Positions 33,070 through 41,962 of a stretch of DNA of 41,962 bases are shown here, one piece after another. Made by a program: the position numbers and the translations under genes. Positions within the stretch are counted from its first letter, which is position 1. Every line of letters begins with the position of its first letter. Origin of the DNA: Chloroflexota bacterium. Its GTDB lineage: Bacteria; Chloroflexota; Anaerolineae; Anaerolineales; UBA4823. The notes under the pieces were generated by a model. It worked only from the letters and a program-made list of their open reading frames with translations. It was not told the DNA's origin and made no database searches. The DNA is taken from assembly GCA_029782365.1 (NCBI GenBank), contig JAKOUW010000218.1:1-41962 (forward strand), read 5' to 3'.

Positions 33070-34146
33070 TTAATAGGTGATGAATTCTGTATCGACCGAA
33101 CCATCCTGGTAAAAATTGAGGCTCATATACCCGGGCGGTGAATCCATATAAGTGCCTTTCCACCAGTTCCCGGAAACCGCGCCGTTGTTCAAATAGTGAA
33201 TGCCGTGATAGCGCAGGTCTTCGATTTGGTGCGAGTGTCCGCTCAGACAGATTTTGACATTGGGGTATTTCCAAAAGAGCTTCCACATGCGGCGGGCATC
33301 GATGTGCGTCCAGGCTCCGGGCAGCACCCAATCGCCGCTGGATTCGTTGTTGCCATCCAGGAGTCCGTTGGCAGCCAGGATGGGGATATGTGAGGCTACG
33401 CAAACCGGCGTGGAGGCAGGCACGGAGGCCAGCTCCTCTTCGAGCCAGGCGTACTGTGCCTCATCCAACTTACCAGTGTAGGGTTGGAAAAAAGACTGGT
33501 CAGCCAGGTGGGTGCTGTCTAAAACAATGAAATGCCAGCCGGCTTTATCATACGAATAGTAACGCGCAGGGATGTCGAGGCGCGTTACTGCCAGTCCCTT
33601 CCCATACAACTGGTCATTCTGGACAGCCTGGCGGTCGTCGTCGCGCAGACCCCAACCCCACACATCGTGGTTGCCGATGGTGTGGTGGACTGGTATGGGG
33701 AGTTCCTTCATCATTTTGTCAAACATATCCCATTGGGCCTGTGCCTTGGCAAAGTCAGTGAACATGCTGTCCATCACGCAATCACCGGTATTGATCACCA
33801 TGTCAAAGGCAGGCGTGTGCATTAATAAGTTGCGCAAGGCCCGGCTAAATAACTCGGCCGAACGTTGTTCCAGGTCAATGTGGATATCAGAGATATGGGC
33901 GACACGCAAAACAGGCTCAGGGGTGGCAGGGCAAGCAGGGGAGGGTGAAGATGTCATGCTTGGAGATGGTTGGGGAGTGCTTGTGGGGGCAAGTGTACTG
34001 GAGCTGGAGCCTGTGGCCGCGGGTAAGGCAGGATTGGAAGTGCTGCACGCAACCAATAGGGCGCTTGCTCCGGCGAAGCCGCCCACTTTGAAGAAATCAC
34101 GCCGAGATACTTTTCTGGGGTTGTTGGGAGGGGGATGATTATGCAT
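33070..34146 (-). CDS. metallophosphoesterase, Tat-exported lipoprotein
   Basis: 358 residues. SRRDFFK (14-20) is a Tat signal, and LLVAC (Cys34) a lipobox, so it is probably exported folded and anchored outside. A Ser/Thr/Pro linker precedes the phosphoesterase domain with all metal motifs: D87-I-H89, GD at 121-122, GNHD at 158-161, SHIP, and GHSH. Acts on a phosphomonoester or diester; substrate unknown. GAGGG precedes its ATG. It appears to lead the unit with era and the lysoplasmalogenase. Confidence 0.9.
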   Translation of the reverse strand: MHNHPPPNNPRKVSRRDFFKVGGFAGASALLVACSTSNPALPAATGSSSSTLAPTSTPQPSPSMTSSPSPACPATPEPVLRVAHISDIHIDLEQRSAELFSRALRNLLMHTPAFDMVINTGDCVMDSMFTDFAKAQAQWDMFDKMMKELPIPVHHTIGNHDVWGWGLRDDDRQAVQNDQLYGKGLAVTRLDIPARYYSYDKAGWHFIVLDSTHLADQSFFQPYTGKLDEAQYAWLEEELASVPASTPVCVASHIPILAANGLLDGNNESSGDWVLPGAWTHIDARRMWKLFWKYPNVKICLSGHSHQIEDLRYHGIHYLNNGAVSGNWWKGTYMDSPPGYMSLNFYQDGSVDTEFITY

Positions 34147-34197
34147 TTATTTCCCTCGCAAAAGCCGAAAGAACGGCCTGGATGGTGAGCTGGTTTT

Positions 34198-34226
34198 ATC
34201 TTATGTCATAACAAAACTCCTGTCAA
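34198..34226 (-). promoter_or_regulatory. strong promoter of the metallophosphoesterase-era unit
   Basis: Minus strand: TTGACA (34226-34221), 17 bases, TAAGAT (34203-34198). A perfect -35 and ideal spacing; the leader would be about 45 bases. The 378 bases between this gene and rpoB hold this promoter and the rpoB promoter, and otherwise nothing that I recognise. Confidence 0.75.
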
Positions 34227-34430
34227 GCAAGATCATGGACAAGGTGGTTGCATACGCCTTGCCGTGACGAAGTAGTCCCCTGATGGTAGTTATCACCTAA
34301 TTACAGTTACCCTGAGAAACTGCCTTTCAGACAATCGAATAGGCGCATAGCCTTGTCTCAAAAAAGCGTTAAACGCCGCTGATGCTTACCCCCAAAACCC
34401 GACTTGATCTGAATCTTCGAAAAATCACAC

Positions 34431-34459
34431 TTGACCCTACCCCCATTTTATATTATAAT
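34431..34459 (+). promoter_or_regulatory. rpoB promoter
   Basis: TTGACC (34431-34436), 17 bases, TATAAT (34454-34459). Close to the vegetative consensus; the leader would be about 58 bases and ends in AGGAG before the ATG. Confidence 0.8.
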
Positions 34460-34524
34460 ACTCTTTTGTCGCGTAAAGGCCCAGGTAGGCCGTTACTTTT
34501 TTTATCCCATACCAGGAGAGAATT

Positions 34525-37500
34525 ATGGCGTCAGTATTGCCAAGCAAGTCGTACGCGCGGATTAATGTGCATTTGCCTCTGCCTGACCTGATTGAGGTTC
34601 AGTTAGAGTCTTTCGAACGGTTGAAAAAGGAGGGCCTCGCCGATCTTTTTAATGAAGTCTCACCTATCGAGTCATATAACAAAGGAATGAAATTATACTT
34701 CCCGGGCAAGAGCAAAGAAGCCCAGGAGTGGAAGTTGACTTATTGGTTCGGTGAACCCAAACATTCACTCGAAGAATGCGTCGAACGCGATTTGACTTAT
34801 GCCAGCCCGTTGTATGTCTCGGTGCTGTTAATTGGCCCGGAAGTAGCCGAACCCATTAAACAGGATATATTCCTGGGCGATTTTCCGGAGATGACGGAAA
34901 AGGGCACATTCATTATCAACGGCACAGAAAGAGTGGTTGTATCGCAGCTTATCCGCTCGCCCGGCGTATATTTTGAAGCGCCGATCGACCGCGCCACCGG
35001 CCGCCCACTGGCGGTCGCCAAGCTGATCCCCGACCGCGGCGCATGGATGGAGTTCGAAACCCGCAAGAGCGACTACCTGACCCTGCGCTTCAACCGCAAG
35101 CGCACCGTGCCGATTACAATTTTCTTGCGCGCCATCGCCGCCGTCAACGATTTGCTGCCTGGCGATTCTCCGCTGGTGAAGGGCGATGAAGATGAGCTGT
35201 TTGGCTTGTTTGGCGAAGTGGATAACAACCCTGACCGAATGTACATCGCTTCGACCCTGCACCAGGAGCCAGAATGGGACACATCGAACATGAGCATTGC
35301 CGAAGCGGCCCTGCTGGAATTCTTTAAGCGCATGCGCCCGGGCGACCCAGCGACCCTGGATAATGCCCGTGAGTTCCTGGTGGAGCAGCTCTTTGACCAG
35401 CGCCATTATGATTTGGAGCGCGTGGGCCGTTACAAACTGAACCAAAAATTGGACCTCAACGAGCGCGTCCCCATCACGCACCGCACCATTACCAAATGGG
35501 ATGTCATCCAGCTTATCCGCCGCATGATCAACATTAACAATGGTGTGCTGGCGGCTGATGATATCGATCACCTGGGCAACCGACGCGGTAAAACCGTAGG
35601 TGAATTGATCCAGAACAAATTGCGCATTGGTCTGCGCCGCATGGAGCGCGTCATTAAAGAACGCATGTCGATTCGCGACCAGGACCAGCTTTCTCCGATC
35701 ACTCTCATCAACATCCGTCCGGTTGTGGCGGCGTTGCGTGAATTTTTCGGTTCCAGCCAACTCTCCCAATTCATGGACCAAACTAACCCCCTGGCTGAGC
35801 TGCGCCACAAGCGCACCCTGTCGGCGTTGGGCCCTGGCGGCCTGCGCCGCGAGCGCGCCGGTTTCGATGTGCGCGATGTCCACCATTCGCATTACGGGCG
35901 CATTTGCCCGATCGAGACGCCTGAAGGTCCTAACATCGGCCTGATCGGCCGCCTGGCTTCGTTTGCCCGCGTGAATGAATATGGCTTTATCGAAACGCCT
36001 TACCGCCGGGTGCGCAAGGTGCTGTCTTCTAGCGACCCGCGTTTGGTGGGCCGCACGCTGCGTGAGTCGATCAGTGATCCGACCAGCGGCGAAGTAGTTG
36101 GCCACGAAGGCGAGATTGTGACTGCCGCTCTGGCGGAGAAAATTGCTAAACTTGGCTCTGCCCAGATCCTGGTAGTGCCATTTGTGGCCGACGAATACGA
36201 ATATCTCTCAGCAGATGCCGAAGACCGCTTCGTCATCGCCCAGGCCAACACGCCGTTGACTGAAACCAATGAATTCGTACGCGGCCGTGTTTCCTGCCGC
36301 TACCACTCGGGCTTCTTGTTCGTCACACCCGAAAATCTGGATTACATGGATGTTGCCCCGCACCAGATCGTGGGTATCAGCGCTGCGCTGATCCCCTTCC
36401 TGGAGCACGATGACGCTAACCGCGCTTTGATGGGCTCGAACATGCAGGCGCAGGCTGTCCCCCTGCTCAACCCGGATGTGCCGCTGGTCTCCACCGGCAT
36501 GGAATACCACGCCGCCATGGACTCAGGGCAGGTTATCGTCGCTGAACGTGATGGCGAGGTAATCTCAGTGACGGGCAGTAAAGTCGTGTTGGAAACCTCT
36601 GAGGGTGAAAAGACCTACAATCTGCGCAAATACCAACGCTCTAACCAGAGCACCTGCATCGATCAACGCCCGGCTGTAATCAAAGGTCAGCTGGTAAAAA
36701 AGGGTGATGTCATTGCCGATTCATCTTCGACTGAAAATGGCCAGTTAGCACTTGGCCAGAATGTAGTCATCGCTTTCCTATCCTGGGAAGGTGCAAACTT
36801 TGAGGACGCCATAGTAATATCTGAGCGCCTGGTGCAAGATGATAAGTTCACTTCGGTGCACATTGAGAAATACGAGGTGGAGTCTCGCGATACCCGTCTT
36901 GGCCCAGAAGAAATTACTCGTGACATTCCCAACGTGGGCGAAGATGCCATCAAAGACCTGGACGAGCGCGGCATTATCCGCATCGGCGCCGAGGTTGGCC
37001 CGAATGATATCCTGGTTGGCAAGATTTCTCCCAAGGGTGAGAAAGAATTGACGCCTGAGGAACGCTTGCTGAGGGCGATCTTCGGTGAGAAATCACGCGA
37101 CGTTAAAGACACTTCGCTGCGCATGCCACACGGCGAGCGCGGTAAGGTGGTGGATGTCAAAGTCTTCACGCGTGAAGATAACGCAGATCTTTCGGCTGGT
37201 GTGGATATGATGGTGCGCGTTTCAGTCGCACAACGCCGCAAAGTGACCGCTGGTGACAAAATGGCCGGCCGACACGGCAATAAGGGCGTGGTTTCGCGTG
37301 TTGTGCCGGTGGAAGATATGCCTTTCCTGGAAGATGGCACCCCGGTTGATATCGTGCTTAACCCCACCGGCGTGCCAGGCCGTATGAACTTGGGGCAGGT
37401 GCTCGAAGCGCACTTGGGCTGGGCGGCCATGCGCATGGGTTTTCGGGCGATCACCCCAGTTTTTGATGGGGCGGATGAGTCGGAGATCGAGGCCGAGCTG

Positions 37501-38436
37501 GCTCGCGCCTGGTTGATGGACCGAGCCTGGAGTGATATTGGCGAGCGGGCCTGGAAATTTGTCAACGAGCAGGGCATTGCACCATACCAGTTGGAAGATG
37601 ATGATGAAGTGCGGCGAATTTACCTGGAGAGCTGGCTGAGCAGTAAAGAGATCAACTACGATATCTATGAAATTGCCACCAACCCTACCTATGCACGCAA
37701 TGCTGTTCTGGTGGAATGGCTGCGCGAAAACGGCTATAACCCGGACACTATTTTCGTCGCTCCTGCCAAGATGTCGGATAATGCTGGCCGCAGTGACCTG
37801 GATAAAGCGGCGATGAATGCTTGCTTGCGTGAATGGTTGAAAGCCTTGCACATCGATGCCAGCGAAATCGCGGAGCAGGATCTGGCGGCGAAGGCCGCAG
37901 GGGTCTCCGTGGAAACGGGCAAACCTGTCCCAACCCTGGGCAAGTCCATTCTGATTGACGGCAAGTCTGGTGTACCATATGATCGGCCCGTAACGGTGGG
38001 CGTGATGACGATGCTTAAGCTGCACCACCTGGTAGAGGATAAAGTGCATGCTCGCTCCACCGGCCCTTACAGCCTGGTGTCGCAGCAGCCTTTGGGCGGC
38101 AAGGCGCAATTTGGCGGCCAACGCTTCGGCGAAATGGAAGTGTGGGCGCTGGAAGCTTACGGCGCAGCCTATACACTGCAGGAAATGCTAACCGTAAAAT
38201 CGGACGATACACAGGGCCGAGTAAAAACATACGAGGCTATTGTCAAAGGCGAACCGATCGAGGAGCCTTCCATCCCGGCTTCTTTCCGTGTGTTGGTCAA
38301 AGAACTGCAGAGCCTGGGCCTGGCGGTCGAGGCTGTCACCGACGCCAACGAAGTGATCAAATTTGGCAAAGACGAGGAGCGCTCGCGCCCACCCAAGATG
38401 CCAACCGGCTTGCTTGGAATGGGAGACGATTTATAA
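34525..38436 (+). CDS. rpoB: DNA-directed RNA polymerase subunit beta
   Basis: 1303 residues, full length. Conserved blocks include the rifampicin-binding cluster near 408-440 (SSQLSQFMDQTNPLAEL then RHKRTLSALGPGG), with the positions matching E. coli D516, H526 and S531 all unchanged; HSHYGRICPIETPEGPNIG; and GDKMAGRHGNKGVVSRV near 910. It forms half of the catalytic core of RNA polymerase with the beta' subunit. Unusually rpoC does not follow; a new promoter begins eight bases after the stop codon, leading to rpsL. The ribosomal protein genes rplJ/rplL that normally precede rpoB are missing as well. Confidence 0.99.
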   Translation: MASVLPSKSYARINVHLPLPDLIEVQLESFERLKKEGLADLFNEVSPIESYNKGMKLYFPGKSKEAQEWKLTYWFGEPKHSLEECVERDLTYASPLYVSVLLIGPEVAEPIKQDIFLGDFPEMTEKGTFIINGTERVVVSQLIRSPGVYFEAPIDRATGRPLAVAKLIPDRGAWMEFETRKSDYLTLRFNRKRTVPITIFLRAIAAVNDLLPGDSPLVKGDEDELFGLFGEVDNNPDRMYIASTLHQEPEWDTSNMSIAEAALLEFFKRMRPGDPATLDNAREFLVEQLFDQRHYDLERVGRYKLNQKLDLNERVPITHRTITKWDVIQLIRRMININNGVLAADDIDHLGNRRGKTVGELIQNKLRIGLRRMERVIKERMSIRDQDQLSPITLINIRPVVAALREFFGSSQLSQFMDQTNPLAELRHKRTLSALGPGGLRRERAGFDVRDVHHSHYGRICPIETPEGPNIGLIGRLASFARVNEYGFIETPYRRVRKVLSSSDPRLVGRTLRESISDPTSGEVVGHEGEIVTAALAEKIAKLGSAQILVVPFVADEYEYLSADAEDRFVIAQANTPLTETNEFVRGRVSCRYHSGFLFVTPENLDYMDVAPHQIVGISAALIPFLEHDDANRALMGSNMQAQAVPLLNPDVPLVSTGMEYHAAMDSGQVIVAERDGEVISVTGSKVVLETSEGEKTYNLRKYQRSNQSTCIDQRPAVIKGQLVKKGDVIADSSSTENGQLALGQNVVIAFLSWEGANFEDAIVISERLVQDDKFTSVHIEKYEVESRDTRLGPEEITRDIPNVGEDAIKDLDERGIIRIGAEVGPNDILVGKISPKGEKELTPEERLLRAIFGEKSRDVKDTSLRMPHGERGKVVDVKVFTREDNADLSAGVDMMVRVSVAQRRKVTAGDKMAGRHGNKGVVSRVVPVEDMPFLEDGTPVDIVLNPTGVPGRMNLGQVLEAHLGWAAMRMGFRAITPVFDGADESEIEAELARAWLMDRAWSDIGERAWKFVNEQGIAPYQLEDDDEVRRIYLESWLSSKEINYDIYEIATNPTYARNAVLVEWLRENGYNPDTIFVAPAKMSDNAGRSDLDKAAMNACLREWLKALHIDASEIAEQDLAAKAAGVSVETGKPVPTLGKSILIDGKSGVPYDRPVTVGVMTMLKLHHLVEDKVHARSTGPYSLVSQQPLGGKAQFGGQRFGEMEVWALEAYGAAYTLQEMLTVKSDDTQGRVKTYEAIVKGEPIEEPSIPASFRVLVKELQSLGLAVEAVTDANEVIKFGKDEERSRPPKMPTGLLGMGDDL

Positions 38437-38443
38437 AAGAGTA

Positions 38444-38472
38444 TTGACGCACTTAGTGTGCAGTGGTACAAT
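38444..38472 (+). promoter_or_regulatory. promoter of the str operon
   Basis: TTGACG (38444-38449), 17 bases, TACAAT (38467-38472). A strong match that makes rpsL-rpsG-fusA-tuf independent of rpoB. Confidence 0.8.
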
Positions 38473-38539
38473 CGGCATTCGTGCCCTATTGGTAAGGGTA
38501 AAGTAAATATTCCCTTTTCCATTGGATCGTAAACAAGGA

Positions 38540-38566
38540 GAGGCCATCGGTAGGTTGGGTGGCCTC
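38540..38566 (+). promoter_or_regulatory. hairpin in the rpsL leader
   Basis: GAGGCCA and TGGCCTC form a 7-bp stem around a 13-base loop in the leader of about 140 bases between promoter and GTG. It could be an attenuator or a protein-binding site; no T-run follows directly. Confidence 0.35.
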
Positions 38567-38617
38567 CCTTAATGAAAATTGTAAGAAATCAGTCGTTATT
38601 TTTTTTGGAGGCAAACT

Positions 38618-39070
38618 GTGCCCACGGTTAATCAACTGGTACGCAATGGACGCAAGTCAAAGAAAACCAAAAGCAAGGCCCCAGCGCTGTTATACACGTT
38701 GAACTCGATGAAACAGCGCCGCCTGCGCCAACCCAAGGGCGCCCCGCAAAAACGTGGGGTGTGCACTGTTGTCCGTACGATGACCCCGAAGAAACCCAAC
38801 TCAGCGCTGCGCAAGATCGCCCGCGTGCGCTTGTCGAACGGCGTCGAAGTCACCGCTTACATCCCTGGGGAAGGCCACTCCCTGCAGGAACACTCTGTCG
38901 TGCTGGTGCGCGGCGGTCGTGTGAAAGACCTGCCCGGTGTGCGCTATCACATTGTGCGCGGTTCTCTGGATACCACCGGTGTCAACAACCGCAAGCAAGG
39001 CCGTTCGAAATACGGTTCCAAGCGTCCAAAAGCCGGCGCGCCTGCCGCAGCCGCAAAGACCAAGAAGTAA
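38618..39070 (+). CDS. rpsL: 30S ribosomal protein S12
   Basis: 150 residues from GTG behind GGAGG. Conserved core QKRGVCTVVRTMTPKKPNSA and GRVKDLPGVRYH, with the lysines of the streptomycin site unchanged. Compared with E. coli S12 there is an insert of about 17 residues (LYTLNSMKQRRLRQPKG) before the core, known from several non-proteobacterial phyla, and a Lys/Ala-rich C-terminal tail. S12 lies at the decoding centre. Confidence 0.98.
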   Translation: MPTVNQLVRNGRKSKKTKSKAPALLYTLNSMKQRRLRQPKGAPQKRGVCTVVRTMTPKKPNSALRKIARVRLSNGVEVTAYIPGEGHSLQEHSVVLVRGGRVKDLPGVRYHIVRGSLDTTGVNNRKQGRSKYGSKRPKAGAPAAAAKTKK

Positions 39071-39110
39071 ACCGTTGTAACGGTTAATCACCTCGAGTTG
39101 GAGTAATTGC

Positions 39111-39581
39111 ATGTCTCGTCGGAATAGACCCGAAAAGCACGAAATTTTACCCGATATGCGTTATCACAGCGTGAACGTCCAAAACTTTATTAACCGTGTC
39201 ATCCGCAGCGGTAAGAAAAGTGTGGCTACAACGCTGGTATACGATGCCTTTGACATGATCGAAGAACGCAGCAAACGCAATCCGCTCGAAATTTTCGAGC
39301 AGGCGATTAAGAATGTCTCACCGATCATGGAAGTTAAACCGCGCCGCGTTGGCGGCGCCACTTACCAGGTGCCAATGGAAGTCCCGCCTTATCGGCGCTT
39401 TGCCCTGGCTTCTCGCTGGTTGTTGTCGGCGGCCAAGAGCCGCGGCGGCAAATCATTTGCTGAGAAGCTGGCTGGCGAGCTACTCGATGCGGCTTCCGGA
39501 CAAGGCGCTGCCATGCGCAAGCGCGAAGAAGTGCATAAGATGGCCGAGGCCAACCGCGCTTTCTCGCACTACCGCGTGTAA
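39111..39581 (+). CDS. rpsG: 30S ribosomal protein S7
   Basis: 156 residues, usual length, starting MSRRNRPEKHEILPD. Shows FINRVIRSGKKSVA, PIMEVKPRRVGGATYQVP and KREEVHKMAEANRAFSHYR. S7 binds the 3' domain of 16S rRNA and starts assembly of the head of the small subunit. Second gene of the str operon. Confidence 0.98.
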   Translation: MSRRNRPEKHEILPDMRYHSVNVQNFINRVIRSGKKSVATTLVYDAFDMIEERSKRNPLEIFEQAIKNVSPIMEVKPRRVGGATYQVPMEVPPYRRFALASRWLLSAAKSRGGKSFAEKLAGELLDAASGQGAAMRKREEVHKMAEANRAFSHYRV

Positions 39582-39620
39582 TCGCCGGGCAATGCGTGTG
39601 GATACTTACAGGTAAACCGT

Positions 39621-41693
39621 ATGTCTCGACAGTACCCTCTTGAAAAATACCGAAATATCGGTATCATCGCCCATATTGACGCTGGCAAAACCACCACTAC
39701 CGAGCGGATTCTTTTTTATACTGGTAAAACGCATCGCATCGGCTCAGTGGATGATGGCACTACAGTGACAGACTGGATGGTCCAAGAACGCGAGCGCGGT
39801 ATTACCATCGTTTCTGCAGCCGTACATGCGGAATGGAAGGGATATCAGTTTAACCTCATTGATACTCCCGGGCATATTGACTTTACCGCTGAAGTGCAGC
39901 GTTCGCTGCGTGTGCTGGACGGCGGCGTGGTAGTCTTTGACGCCGTGCAAGGTGTGGAGCCGCAGAGTGAAACTGTGTGGCGTCAGGCCGACCGCTACAA
40001 TGTGCCGCGCATTTGTTTTGTCAATAAAATGGACCGCATCGGCGCATCGTATGAGCGTTCGATCGAAAGCATCCGCAAGCGCCTGGGCGCTAATGCCCTG
40101 GCGATGCACCTCACTATCGGCTCTGAAGCAAAATTTAAGGGTGTGGTTGACCTGCTCACCGAAACCGCAATTTTGTGGGAAGATGACCTGGGTCGTGAGC
40201 CGCGCGTCACCGAAATTCCACCCGAACTGGTCAACGAGGCTCACGCTGCACGCCAGCGATTGGTGGAGCAGATCGCAGAAACCGATGATGATTTGACCAT
40301 GAAGTACCTGGAAGGCGAAGCGATCAGCCTGGAAGAATTAAAAGCCGCCCTGCGCCGAGCGGTGATCGCTGGTAAAGCCTACCCGGTCTTCGCTGGCAGC
40401 TCTCTGCGCAACAAAGGTGTGCAAACCGTGCTGGATGCAGTGATCGATTACCTGCCTTCTCCCCTGGATATCCCGGCAATCAAAGCTACGAGCCCCGTGG
40501 ATGACAGTGAAGTGGAGCGGCCGGCTGAAGATACCGCCCCGATGAGTGCGCTGGTTTTCAAGATCGTCACCGACCCGTACGTTGGCCGTCTGGCTTATTT
40601 CCGTGTCTATTCCGGCAAGGTCACCCAGGGCTCGATGGTGTATAACTCGGTCAAAGACCGCCGCGAGCGCATCGGCCGCCTGATCCGCATGTATGCTGAC
40701 CGCCGTGAAGATATCGATGAAGTGCTGGCGGGTGATATCGGCGCAGTATTGGGCTTGAAAGAATCCTTCACCGGCGATACGCTGTGCGACGCTGCCAACC
40801 CAGTCATCCTCGAGAATATCTCGTTCCCTGCCCCGGTGATCTCTGTGGCAATCGAACCCAAGACCAGCGTGGACCAGGATAAGATGGGCGAGGCTCTTAA
40901 GAAGCTGTCCGAAGAAGATCCCACGTTCCGTGTGCGCTCTGAAGAAGACACCGGCCAGACGATCATCGAAGGCATGGGCGAGTTGCACCTTGAGATTATT
41001 GTCGACCGCCTGATGCGCGAATTTCGCGTCCAGGCACGCGTCGGCCGTCCCCAGGTTTCGTATAAGGAATCCATCACCCGGCCGGTCGAAAAGGCCGAGT
41101 ATCGCTATGTCAAGCAAAGCGGCGGCCACGGCCAATATGGTCATGTTGTCCTTGAGATGGAACCGGGTGAGCCAGGTTCGGGCATTGTATTCGAAAATGG
41201 CATCGTCGGCGGCATTATTCCGCGCGAGTACATTCCGGCTGTGGAAAAAGGCGTAAAAGAGGCCGCCGAAGCCGGTGTGCTGGCTGGGTACCCGGTGGTG
41301 GATATCAAAGTCCGCCTGTATGATGGGTCATACCACGAAGTTGACTCAAGTGAAATGGCGTTCAAGATGGCGGCCTCAATGGCGTTCAAAGAGGGCGTTC
41401 AAAAAGGCGCTCCGATTTTGCAAGAACCCATTATGAAAGTCGAAGTCGTAGTGCCGGAAGAATATTTGGGTGATATCATCGGCCAGGTCAATGCTCGCCG
41501 CGGCGAGATCCAAGGCACGGATATGCGCCCAGGTGGCGCCCAGGCGGTACGCAGCATGATCCCCCTGGCTGAGATGTTTGGTTATGCAACAAATCTGCGC
41601 TCTGCAACCCAGGGCCGCGGATCATTTACAATGGAATTCGACCACTACGCGCCGGTTTCGGCAAGTGTGGCCAAAGAAATCATGGCCGGTTAG
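39621..41693 (+). CDS. fusA: elongation factor G
   Basis: 690 residues. GTPase motifs: AHIDAGKT (17-24), RGIT (59-62), DTPGH (81-85), NKMD (135-138). Domains II to V follow, with GMGELHLEIIVDRL and the C-terminal MIPLAEMFGYATNLRS. Drives translocation of tRNAs and mRNA on the ribosome. Third gene of the str operon, 39 bases after rpsG. Confidence 0.99.
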   Translation: MSRQYPLEKYRNIGIIAHIDAGKTTTTERILFYTGKTHRIGSVDDGTTVTDWMVQERERGITIVSAAVHAEWKGYQFNLIDTPGHIDFTAEVQRSLRVLDGGVVVFDAVQGVEPQSETVWRQADRYNVPRICFVNKMDRIGASYERSIESIRKRLGANALAMHLTIGSEAKFKGVVDLLTETAILWEDDLGREPRVTEIPPELVNEAHAARQRLVEQIAETDDDLTMKYLEGEAISLEELKAALRRAVIAGKAYPVFAGSSLRNKGVQTVLDAVIDYLPSPLDIPAIKATSPVDDSEVERPAEDTAPMSALVFKIVTDPYVGRLAYFRVYSGKVTQGSMVYNSVKDRRERIGRLIRMYADRREDIDEVLAGDIGAVLGLKESFTGDTLCDAANPVILENISFPAPVISVAIEPKTSVDQDKMGEALKKLSEEDPTFRVRSEEDTGQTIIEGMGELHLEIIVDRLMREFRVQARVGRPQVSYKESITRPVEKAEYRYVKQSGGHGQYGHVVLEMEPGEPGSGIVFENGIVGGIIPREYIPAVEKGVKEAAEAGVLAGYPVVDIKVRLYDGSYHEVDSSEMAFKMAASMAFKEGVQKGAPILQEPIMKVEVVVPEEYLGDIIGQVNARRGEIQGTDMRPGGAQAVRSMIPLAEMFGYATNLRSATQGRGSFTMEFDHYAPVSASVAKEIMAG

Positions 41694-41761
41694 AACGATC
41701 TGACCCAGGCCGCCAGTAATCATAAGTTATTTTCAACGTCGTAGTTGGAGGAGAAGCTTTT

Positions 41762-41962
41762 ATGGCCAAGCAAAAATTTGACCGAAGCAAACCGCACATG
41801 AATGTAGGCACGATGGGGCACATCGATCATGGGAAGACGACCCTGACGGCGGCCATCACGAAGTGGTGCAATCTGCGCGGGATGGCGGAATACCGGGCGT
41901 ACGACACGATCGACAATGCGCCGGAAGAGAAAGAGCGAGGGATCACGATCAACATAGCGCAC
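41762..41962 (+). CDS. tuf: elongation factor Tu, 5' part
   Basis: The first 67 residues, cut by the window end. MAKQKFDRSKPHMNVGTMGH leads into the P-loop GHIDHGKT (19-26) and the switch I region EEKERGITIN. GGAGGAG precedes the ATG. EF-Tu brings aminoacyl-tRNA to the ribosome; it closes the usual rpsL-rpsG-fusA-tuf order. Confidence 0.97.
   Translation, partial: MAKQKFDRSKPHMNVGTMGHIDHGKTTLTAAITKWCNLRGMAEYRAYDTIDNAPEEKERGITINIAH

Noticed and set aside
34828..36105. 425-codon open frame opposite rpoB
   Set aside because: Antisense shadow of a highly conserved gene; composition is that of a mirror frame.

Overview
The window looks like part of a chromosome from an uncultivated or little-studied member of the Chloroflexota, most probably class Anaerolineae. 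This rests on several things read in the sequence: many lipoproteins with long Thr/Pro linkers, a translin-family protein beside a DUF3467 protein, an S51-peptidase-like protein with a CysS-type C-terminal domain, zinc-ribbon membrane proteins, and a ribosomal protein S12 with an insert before its CPQKRGVC-like core. The lineage is an inference; no 16S rRNA gene is present. No tRNA, rRNA, CRISPR array or insertion sequence was recognised.

Region 1 (1-8119) is accessory. It holds the 3' end of an Rhs/YD-repeat gene followed by two further Rhs-derived fragments. Each fragment ends in a different, AT-richer C-terminal tail and is followed by a lipoprotein gene. Tails 1 and 2 are candidate zinc metallopeptidase toxins (HEVGH and HELGH). 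Their lipoprotein partners are related to one another, and a 970-bp direct repeat links the two Rhs cores, so recombination could swap the toxin tip. The third cassette is decayed: its tail is unrelated and its lipoprotein is a beta-propeller. A small broken reading frame ends the region.

Region 2 (8120-12400, + strand) has a DUF3054 membrane protein, an ECF sigma factor with its anti-sigma factor, a Nudix hydrolase, and an HtrA-like lipoprotein protease. Region 3 (12418-22222, - strand) holds nadK, a zinc-finger membrane protein, recN and a penicillin-binding-protein homologue whose catalytic motifs are nearly all replaced. It also holds a DUF3467, translin and two-part Cas4-like gene set, ssb, and a zinc ribbon with an orphan DNA methyltransferase.

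Region 4 (22269-31421) is mixed metabolism and signalling: a lectin-like lipoprotein, a threonine-dehydrogenase-like SDR, the S51/CysS_C fusion, a REC-PAS-PAS-histidine kinase, a beta-hydroxyacid dehydrogenase, YitT, and a second ECF sigma / zinc anti-sigma pair coupled to a bactofilin-like membrane protein. Region 5 (31418-34146, - strand) is a metallophosphoesterase, era and a lysoplasmalogenase under one strong promoter.

Region 6 (34150-41962, + strand) is core gene-expression machinery: rpoB with its own promoter, then a separate strong promoter for rpsL-rpsG-fusA-tuf. rpoC, normally directly after rpoB, is absent at this place.
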